The position numbers and the translations under genes are program-made. Shown in pieces: positions 54,612 to 64,000 of a stretch of 64,000 bases of DNA. Below the pieces are notes generated by a model, which saw only the letters and a list, made by a program, of their open reading frames with translations, ran no database searches and was not told the DNA's origin. The stretch is from the NCBI GenBank assembly GCA_949318235.1, contig OX439131.1, forward strand, positions 23,084,802-23,148,801, read 5' to 3'. Source of the DNA: Ecdyonurus torrentis (Eukaryota > Arthropoda > Insecta > Ephemeroptera > Heptageniidae). Within the stretch, counting starts at the first letter, position 1. The number at the start of each line of letters is the position of its first letter.

Positions 54612-54882
54612 CTACAAAAAACATGATAATGTATAAAAGCCTTATAAAAATTGAAAGCATTATATATATTTTATATTATATAAAACGAAAATATAATATT
54701 AATTAAATGGAGACCAAATGAATATTAACTATCATCCTATCATCCTATCATTAGCAAATCATCCTTTGATCCATTCATCCATACATGGTTACACATGTAG
54801 GTACACTAGCTTTTTGAACTATAGTTATTAACTTTTTAGCTAAAAATTTCAGAAAAATATAATGAAAATAAGCATAATAAAT

Positions 54883-54913
<31 letters not shown>

Positions 54914-56966
54914 AAATACTTTAGCGATTTAGGCCTATAAAATGTTGTATTATTGTGTGTTTTACAAAATAAACACATAGAAAACATATGGAATAATAAT
55001 ATCCTTTTAATACATTTGAATTTTGTAATAATTTTTGGTTATATTTAGTAAATTATTTTTAACAATTCCGACCATGGGTCCTTGCCCCGCTAAATGAAAT
55101 AAGCGTTTGGTACAGCTTAAACAAAATTAGAATTAAGGCCATTTAATTGAACCAAACTGTTCAACATCCTATAAAAGTAATTTTGAAGTAAAGGATGAAG
55201 TAATACGCAACTGTATTTATCATTTTCTGCATGTTATTTTTATTTTAATTAATAAAAATATAATTTCAAAGAATATAATTCACATATTCATTTGTGTTTT
55301 TTCCCCCAAGACAAAAACTGTCCTGCTTAGACTAAGTTTTATCGGCAGGTTCATACTTAAAATAGTTAAGTATTTTATAAACAGCATAGTTTTAAACAGG
55401 AATAAATATTTTGCTGCGCGATGAATGAATATATGCGAATGCAATAAAAGCTGGTAAATTAACAAGATTTTAGCTCTTATTTGAACATAATATAAAATAT
55501 AATATTTATGATGAAAAAATAAATTACAAGTAAAAAATAAAAAATTAAACTTAATCAAACACACAAAATATTACCTGTTAATATACGAATGTTATGTAAA
55601 AATTAAACTAAAATGCTAATTAAAAAATTACTTTGGATACTATACACATACCCTTGCACTTCACGAGATACGAAACAATGAAAGCAGCCGGCTCTAAAGC
55701 CGCCAACTAACTAACAATTCATGCAAGTCATAGGTTAAATAGAGCTTCTCAACATCATAAATTTAATTGGAGAACGCTGCTGTATTTGTCAACAGATCGC
55801 GATGCAAAACAGTTTTGAGAAGTATAAAGTGATAATATTGCGTTTCAGTTTGCAAAACTATATAATGTAACGGCGGGTTCTCTGTGAATGGAACTTCATA
55901 TTACATTCTCTTCAGTCTTACTTTTTATACTAAGTTGCAAGTTACAACTGTATGATACCTACTTCATTTGCAACTTGGTTGCAATAATAATGGAAGTCCG
56001 CGCGACCATTAAATGAAAAAGCAAATTACCAAACAATTAATAAAAATATATAATTATACGCTATAATGTCCAATCCAACTTCATAAATAAAGACTATAAC
56101 GTATTTACTACAACCAATGAGCATCAAAGAAATATAATAGCATAAATTTGATCTGTATAATACTGAAATAATTTATAAATTACAAAACAATTAAGTTTAG
56201 GAATTAGAACTCTAATTCCTAGGGGTAAAAAAAAAAAAATAATAAAAAAAAAAAAAAAAAACTAATAAATAAATATGTACTATGATCAATGTTTATGGTT
56301 TATCAATATTAATTGCAATAATATATAGGAATATGAGTAATTGATAATAGAGAAAAATTAAGCAACTCTAATATACCCACAGCAACAGCACAGGATTTAT
56401 GATTATTATATTTCAAACTAAAACTTTTCAGCAGGATAGGTCTAGGTATACTATATAGGTTTATAATATATTATACAACCTATGCTCAAGGTATTATACA
56501 GAATGTAGAATGGGATTAAGTACTGGTCTTCATAGGTTTAATTTTTTAACTTTTGAATTAAAAGCAAAAACTAAAAATGAGAGAGTATATCATCCAACAT
56601 CATTATCAGGCTTCAGTCATTATTGATATTTTTTGGTTGATAAAAATAAGTACATATTGCGACGAGAGATTCCCATGTGAAATCTTACCATTCAGCATTT
56701 AATTAAGGCTGCAAATAAGTTGTGATAATTGTGCTATAGTTATCGGCAGATCAGCATTATTATTATTATTATTTTTTTTTTTACATTATTATTATTATTG
56801 CAGATTGCGTGAAAACCATTCCGATCCGGAGATAATTGTGGCCTATCCCTGATGTGCTAATAACTAGAACAATTGTCGTACGTAGAGCGAAAATTTGACT
56901 AAAGGAAGAAAAATCTTGATTTTTGTTCAGTAATACGGTACTGTGTACGAAAAATAAATAACAAAA

Positions 56967-57005
<39 letters not shown>

Positions 57006-57420
57006 GGGTGTCAACTCAAAATTCTGAATACTATATTTTTTTTTAACATTTAAAATCCCTCTGAGGTCCAATGCCAATTTTAAAAATTTCTGATGTGATC
57101 ACAAGTCCTAAAAATTTTCTTGGTTGTTACAATTAACAGCTAATAAATCACATATAATTAAAATTTAACTGTCTTATACTTTTTTTTTTAATCATACAGT
57201 AAATTTTGCTTCTGGTGCGATATTTTATACGGTTAGCGGTTATAATACTTAAATTTTTCACTCCACTTCCAAAAAAACTTATAATATACGTGAATATAAT
57301 CAGAGACGTGAATACTTACACTGTATAGTATGAAATGCATACTAAAATTACAGAGCACTGTATGACTGTATAATAATAATAAGGAAACATAAAAACAACA
57401 ATAACGTAAATTTCCACACC
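54612..57420. other. ABCC upstream region
   Basis: No coding region was seen. It holds A runs at 54892-54916, 56228-56262 and 56973-57004, and a short GC-richer patch near 55670-55760 that could be an untranslated ABCC exon. Confidence 0.5.
55640..55760 (-). promoter_or_regulatory. Possible 5' non-coding exon/promoter area of the ABCC gene
   Basis: Exon 1 begins at an acceptor-like site, so a leader exon should lie upstream. A GC-richer stretch ending at a donor-like AAGG|gtatgt (gt at 55651-55650) on the minus strand is the best nearby candidate. No TATA or initiator could be fixed. Confidence 0.22.
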
Positions 57421-57690
57421 TTATTATCCATGAATTAGACACCACCAAGTTGATTTTGTATTTATTTTCATTTTGACTGTTATATCACGCATCTGACGTC
57501 ACAATGAACCGATGGAGTCGTGATAGGGGTAAAGAACTTGAGGGAGGGGCTTAAATTTATCACGTGACCAGAGTGGTGACTGTGATTGGCGGTGATACAT
57601 TTTGACGTCAGATACGTGATATAACAGTCAAAAATCAAAATGAAAATAAATATAAAATCAACGTGGTGGTGTCTAATAAATGGATAATAA
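57421..57690. mobile_element. MITE-like element with long terminal inverted repeats
   Basis: It starts TTATTATCCA and ends TGGATAATAA. Arms of about 85 bp include TAGACACCACCA, TTTATTTTCATTTTGA and CTGTTATATCACG with their complements. The core (57510-57600) includes a CACGTGA. No open frame. Confidence 0.75.
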
Positions 57691-57991
57691 TTATTATCCA
57701 TTATTATAAATAGGTATGAATTATCAATCTAGTATTCTAAATGAGAAAAAAGTAAGTTGACAAGAGCTTTATTAGTTAAAAAAAAAGTTAATGACAATAA
57801 TTTGTTACAAAATACAAAGCTACTACTCAACTCGATCAAGTTCTGATACTAACAAAATACGTAACTATAATTAAGCTATGATGACTATGATGTTGTGCGT
57901 ACAGGTTTAAGTCTTTATTATAAAGCTTGTTTATACCTATATAATAAATTCACAGAAAATATTAAGACAATATGACATGTAAATAATATAA

Positions 57992-58022
<31 letters not shown>

Positions 58023-58590
58023 TCATTTTTCATTTTTTATTTTTTTATTATTATCAAATATAATATTTTATGTTGTTACGTTTTTGTTTTGAATCCATTG
58101 AATATTTAATATGATTACCAGTAAGCTAATTCAATATAGTTAAATGTAATAGCGACTTTGATATTATATAAAATATTTTATTTAATATTTTTTCTTAAAC
58201 TATGATTATTAAACATTTTGATCTCTCTGCGCGAGGCAATTATCGAAAAGCCACTCCGCGAACTGGTTGTTAACATGTATTTGACAATCATGATCTGGTC
58301 AAATCAGAATGAGTCAAAGACCACGTCGCGAAGTTGGTTTTGTTAAAGACAACGATAAATTTTATTATTTGCAACATAAAATGTGGATGATTCGTCATAT
58401 TCGATTAAATTTAAAACGCTCAAAAATATATACGGGTTCTCAATATAAATCTGCAAAACAATAAAATATAATGATAATAAAAACGTAGAGGAAGTAAAAA
58501 TACACCATTTATTAAAAACGATAATTTCACAATAATATTTAATTGATAATTATAAATTTATTTCAATAATCATAATTTATTGCATATGTA

Positions 58591-59799
58591 CAGTTTTTTT
58601 TTTTTAAAGCGTGCATTTTAAAACGCAAAATAAAATACGAAGAAAAGAAAATAAAATAAACTTTTTACATATCATTTTGTAGCCAAGGGTTAGACATTTT
58701 TAAAACTGTTCTTAAAAATAAAATTGAATGACAGGTTTTCTTGCACCGAGCTCCAACGTAAAAATGTGAATTTTTTTTTTCCAAATGACTTTTTTTCTAC
58801 AAAAGTGATCAGATATTTGTTTTTTTTTAACTATCCTTTATTGACAGTTAATGGAGTCTGTTTGCATAAATAAGGTACCTATAGCACTCTAAACATTGTC
58901 TGTGATAAAAATGGAAGGATGGGGCTACATTGGTATTAGGGGTAAGGTGAAAACATTTGCATTAAACATTGCTAAATTTGCCAAAAATTTCTCTAATTTG
59001 ACTTTTTTTTTTAATGATTTAATGAAATGTTTAGTTTCTCTATAATGGTTTTGCACTTACAGTTTTCTTTCAAATCTAAGTAATGTTTGGTTTAATGAAT
59101 AAAAAAAAACAATATGAATGTTTCAATAAATTCAAGACGCAAAGGATTAATGAATTCAGCAAAAACCAAATGAAATGTGGATTTCCATGTAAGCTAACTT
59201 TTAAAGAAAGATATGCAAATGAAAAATTTTCGTTCTTTAAAATGGAATGCTTAAGGTTGTAATTATCAAACCAAACCGTTTGTAAGAATTGAGAGAAAAT
59301 TAAAGTTACAAAAAATGTTATGAAAATTTAAAATTTATACAAAATCATAAAAAAAAAAAAAAAAAAAAAGTTGATTTAAGTGAAATTTTTACAGCAAATT
59401 TAGCAATGTTTAACGCAAATGTTTTCACCTTACCCCTGATACCAATGTAGCCCCATCCTTCCATTTTTATCACAGAACATGTTTATATAGAGTGCTATAG
59501 GTACCTTATTTATGCAAACAGACTCCATTAACTGTCAATAAAGGATAGTAAAAAAAAAAAAAAAAAAAAAAATCTGATCACTTTTGTAGAAAAAAAGTCA
59601 TTTGGAAAAAAAAAAATTATTGCACATTTTTACGTTGGAGCTCGATGCAAGAAAACCGGTCATTCAATTTTATTTCTAAGAACAGTTTTAAAAATGTCTA
59701 ACCCTTGGCTACAAAATGTTACGTAAAAAGTTTATTTTATTTTCTTTCTTCATATTTTATTTTGCGTTTTAAAATGCACGCTTTTAAAAAAACACCCTG
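58591..59799. mobile_element. Foldback element with mariner-like ends (TA flanks)
   Basis: Inverted arms of about 390 bp (GCGTGCATTTTAAAACGC against GCGTTTTAAAATGCACGC; TGGAGCTC... and its complement; GGGGCTACATTGGTA against TACCAATGTAGCCCC). The right end reads ACACCCTG followed by TA, the TACAGGGTGT end common in arthropod mariner-type repeats. The left end reads TA then CAG. No transposase is visible. Confidence 0.7.
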
Positions 59800-60759
59800 T
59801 ATAATATATTGATTTTTTTTTATTTATTTAATTAATACTCGGGCTCTACTATTAAATAATGAATGAAATATAATAACTGAAAATCGTGAAGCATATAATT
59901 TGGACGATATTTGTGTCTGGGAGTATGCGTGCACTGGAAGCTGCGAGAGCACAGCATGCGCTACGTGACGCGATCATTAAAAACGCGATAACCACGGCCT
60001 TGACTGCATTCACACACTCACTCAAAGACCTCTGTCAAAGACCGACCACATATTTTATATTACGTACTGCAGTATAATTATAATTTTTATACTCTTTTAA
60101 TATATGGTTCTGATGCCACGATTGGCGGATAGATAAAATAACAGAGACAAGATCTCTGCGATGGGCGAAGGTCACAATGCCAAGCATAAAAAATATATTT
60201 TATTTTTCATATTATATATATTATGTAATTAACATATGTATTTGTTTGCATAAGTTGGTTAATTGAATTATATTCAATAATTAACATAGTAAAGGCCTAA
60301 AGGAAAATTTGCGACTATATATATACCAGATACCTATTTATTATATTCGGCTGTTCATAATAAAATTATATAAAATTTATACTAAATTTAGAAACGACAA
60401 AAAATTTAATAATAAAGGACATTCTGATATGCATAATATACATTGGCATAGGCCTATATATTTTGTATGTATATGCAAAAATAATGAGTTATATACCTGT
60501 TACCTGCGTTTTTTTTTAATTGATTTACATAAACACTAATTACGCCGGTAACTGCATCATTGATAAATTAATCCATTGTTCAGGGCGAACTGGAAATTAT
60601 ATGTGCTATACTCGCCGAGTCTATGCAATATTATATATTAATTACAATTACACTATTTTGAATAAATGAAATTCACAATAATTTCTCCCTATCGACCTTA
60701 TCTTACATCGCATCGCACATGTAAAACATACATTACATAGTAAATATATTAGTAATACA

Positions 60760-60956
60760 CAGGGGCGGATCCAGGAATTGTGTTTGGGGGGGGCGATCTC
60801 CTAGAAAATTAACAATAGGACCGGGGGGGGGGGGGTTAGCGCGCCGCAGGGCCGCAGGCGAAAAATTTTATTTGGCCACGCCCCTTTTTGGAAAATATTG
60901 CAAAATTAGTATGCCTTTGAAAAAATATTCTTGAATTGCAAAATTTTTGATTTGGT

Positions 60957-60991
<35 letters not shown>

Positions 60992-61630
60992 AAGCAAAAA
61001 GAAAAAAGTAAAAGTTGGACAAATGATTTCTGAAATATTTTCTATTTTCATCTCTTTGTAAAATTATTAATGTTATTTCACTGAAAAAAAAAAAAAAAAA
61101 AAAAACTTGAAAAAAAAAAGAGCAAAATTTAAATAAATTATTAATATTGTGTATTATTTTATTATTATTAATTTATTTTTTATTATTATTTTTTTTATAC
61201 ACCAATTTACTAAAAATTGTTTTGCAATTTTTCAAACTATTATCGATATTGTAAAACATAAAACTTATATTTGGATGGAAAAATATTTTGAGATAAAAAT
61301 TATAAAATTTACATTAAAGTTTTTTTTTTTTAGTTCTTATCGCGAGCAAAATATTTCGTGGATGTCCAATTATTAACAGAACTACATCTCTGATATATTA
61401 CCCTGATGACATGACAACTAGGGGATGTTAAAAAAATTATTTTTTGTTATACTGTATTTACTGTAGTCAGGATTCAAACGCTTATCCAGCAATAAAAGTT
61501 GCGCCGAAGGCGCAAAAAATTTTTTTTTCGACTAAATTTTTTTCAACTTTTGCTCATTTTTTTCCACCCACGTGGGCCGTTTGGGGGGGGCGGTCGCCCC
61601 CACCGCCCCCCCCCCCTGGATCCGCCCCTG
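60760..61630. mobile_element. Non-autonomous hAT-like element
   Basis: The ends are CAGGGGCGGATCCAGG and CCTGGATCCGCCCCTG, a 16-bp terminal inverted repeat of the CAGGGGC type. The flanks share TAATACA (60753-60759 and 61634-61640), nearly abutting, consistent with an imperfect 8-bp target duplication. No transposase frame is present. Confidence 0.75.
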
Positions 61631-61640
61631 GACTAATACA

Positions 61641-64000
61641 TACAATACAAGCATAATAATACACATTTTAAATTTTAACACATTGAAGGCTGATTGAAGG
61701 TCAATGCCGCCGGCAAGAAAACGTGCATATTATATGTAGCTTTATATGACTGTGCATTATCAGTTATCAGTATATAATATCATATATCATGAATATTTTA
61801 AAATATGTTTACTGATGCATATACGTATATGAAAAATTAAATCAGCAAAACAGAGAAAATAATTAATTTAAACACAATATAAAACATGTGTACGAAGTAC
61901 ATAATTATAATGTTAAACGCGCTTATATGTCTGTTTGAATATATGCAACAAAATAATTGCAAGTAGAAAACTTACCACTTCATCTTTTCCATTTTTATAA
62001 TTTCCTAGTTCTAAAAATACGTTGTTATGATTTTATACAATTAAAAACATGTTAGTTAATGGTATTACAATTAAATTAAGTACGTTAAGTAAGTGTCATG
62101 TAATATCACAGGTTGTTTTTGTGTACTTCAATATCACAACTTTTTTGCCCAACGCCCCTTTTCATAAAACACATGTTTGCGGATTTTCAGCTGTTTACTG
62201 AGATTAGCGCGCGGATATAGCAACTTTCAAAATGATCATGCAAAAATAAATACTCTCACAAGCTCTCAATCTCTCGTGTACTTGCGTAATTACAATGTTA
62301 TCAAATAAAAATTAAAGATTAAAGGGGTATATTACTTAATATATCGCTTTATTTACTTTTTCTCCTTCTTTTTTTTTTCTCGCATCACAATATATCTTAT
62401 CTTTTTAATTTTTGCCATGTGCTTATAAAAACGATAAATATAAATTAATATTTGTTTTAGAGGGGTCTATTTGTTCTGATAGCAATCGAGCGGTGTGGTC
62501 GTGCTTCAAGATATGGAGAACATCGCTATCATGCTGCCGCTCGCTGCCACACGCAAAATACAAATATAAACTTTTAATAATTGATGAATAATTTTAGGTT
62601 ACAATTATTTTTAACAGAAAGCATAAAACTTAATGATATTTTTTTCTCGCTTACAAATTTTTAACAGTAAAATAAACAAAAAGATTGGCTTACGGCGAAC
62701 TTTTAAGAAGAATATAGTGAATATACTATACACTTACTACACTATCTTCAAAACTTTTTTTTTTATTTTTATTATTATTATAATTTTTTTTTTTTTTTTT
62801 TTTGCGATTTTTGAGAAAACTGTTGCACTATAATTATGGGAAAATTTAAAGGAGGGATATAATAGGCATAATACTAATATCTAATATGTATGTTTTTTAA
62901 GCCAATTAAAAAAAATAATAATAATAAATCGACGGCGGTAAGGAGTATTCTCTTGGAGATTGGAGAATATATGATATTCCCGTGAAACTTCATTATTATA
63001 TAAGGGCATATTATATGTGCTAATTTTTTTGTATAGATGATTGATTTTAATTATAATTCTTTAATTTTTTTTTAAATGGCAATATACGAAAAGTGTTACA
63101 TGGAGAGTTTTTATGTGCGCGACGGTTATTTAAATATATAATAGCACATAAAGTTCATTTCATACTCAGCAAATTTTGGTAAACGCATATACCTGCAGAC
63201 TTGCAGAATGCGATACTGTATTGCACTCCATCTGCTCAAGAGAACTCAAGCAAATTTCATGACTACACTCAACATCGAAATGTCATAAATTGCAGCTATG
63301 TTTGTCAGTTGACGTTGCAACCTGCATGCGCTCTCACAGTCATCTCGCCAGCCGCATACTCTCAGGTATTCAAATTATACTGTATATGGCGTGATAAAAA
63401 TGTCACATTATTTTATAAATTTTAGCTATTAATGTTATTACTTGCATCATAATCTTTTTGTATAAATATATAATAAAAGAAAGAATTATATCTTTATATA
63501 ATCTATAGTAAAAATAATAGCTTCTGGATGCAATAAAAATCGAGCCATTTTGGTACATTTATTTGTTACTGTCAAGTCAAGGTAAACATAGAAACACCTC
63601 TACCAAAGATTAAAAAAAAAATGTTGTATTTTTTTAAGTAGAAAAAGTATTAAAAAATCGCTGTTATAGTTTGTTTTTAAGTAAATTGATGCAGATATTT
63701 TTTATGTATATTATTATCACCTTTATAGCGTAATTTTAGTAGCAATAGATTACAATAGGGCGGTCGTATGTCGTAATATAGCGGATTTATTAAAATTATG
63801 TCTTTTATGATTAAATTTTATTAAGACTATATAGTTAAAATATTATATATTTTTAAATTATGGCGTAATACTTACGAACGTAATTTTGTATGTTGATTTG
63901 AGATTCAAGCAATTTATTTTGTTATTTTGTGATGCATATTATCGGTTTATTTGTAATAATATATATATATAGGTAAATAAAGCATCCACAAAAAAAAAAA
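61641..64000. other. Right-hand end of the window, no gene recognised
   Basis: AT-rich DNA with two GC-richer, CpG-containing patches (about 62490-62560 and 63170-63365). Neither carries a convincing long frame. Confidence 0.5.

Noticed and set aside
59886..60077. 63-codon plus-strand frame in a GC-rich patch
   Set aside because: It is short, resembles nothing and could be untranslated sequence; base composition alone is not enough.
63201..63425. 74-codon plus-strand frame near the right end
   Set aside because: No motif, no splice context, Cys-rich by chance.

Overview
The window is nuclear DNA from an insect. It is very AT-rich, is crowded with long (TA)n, (GA)n, (GAAA)n and (TGAA)n microsatellites and small inverted-repeat transposons, and its genes have many GT-AG introns. 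The two large genes are an insect-type TRPgamma channel and an MRP4/lethal(2)03659-type ABC transporter. The insect order cannot be fixed from the sequence alone.

Layout. (1) Positions 1-37.6 kb, plus strand: the 3' portion of a TRPgamma (TRPC-like) cation channel gene. I could place 19 coding exons between 7820 and 37255. Their phases join without a break and sum to 1039 residues plus a stop. They cover the pre-S1 linker, S1-S6, pore, TRP box and the long Pro-rich C-terminal tail. The N-terminal ankyrin-repeat exons lie upstream of base 1. (2) Inside its 8.3-kb third visible intron sits an intronless gene on the opposite strand (12743-14191). It encodes a 482-residue acidic protein of no family I recognise, with three WW[DN]RL motifs. 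(3) Positions 37.6-44.6 kb: intergenic and repeat-filled. (4) Positions 44.7-54.6 kb (perhaps to about 55.9 kb), minus strand: a complete ABCC-type transporter of 19 coding exons and 1388 residues (TMD1-NBD1-TMD2-NBD2), convergent with TRPgamma. (5) Positions 54.6-64 kb: no protein gene seen. This stretch holds at least three non-autonomous transposon-like elements and some GC-richer patches that could hold an upstream non-coding ABCC exon or promoter.

The most striking non-genic structure is a roughly 1.86-kb near-perfect inverted repeat (34.67-36.53 kb) in the last TRPgamma intron. Each arm is built of five units spaced 127-143 bp, each with a small CCCCTA/TAGGGG core. The primary transcript would fold into a very long hairpin just before a terminal micro-exon that encodes a C-terminal GWL.

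The two large genes encode unrelated membrane proteins (a Ca2+-permeable cation channel and an ATP-driven exporter), and nothing here suggests joint function. All exon calls come from reading splice sites, phase and family resemblance by eye. No alignment or transcript data were available.
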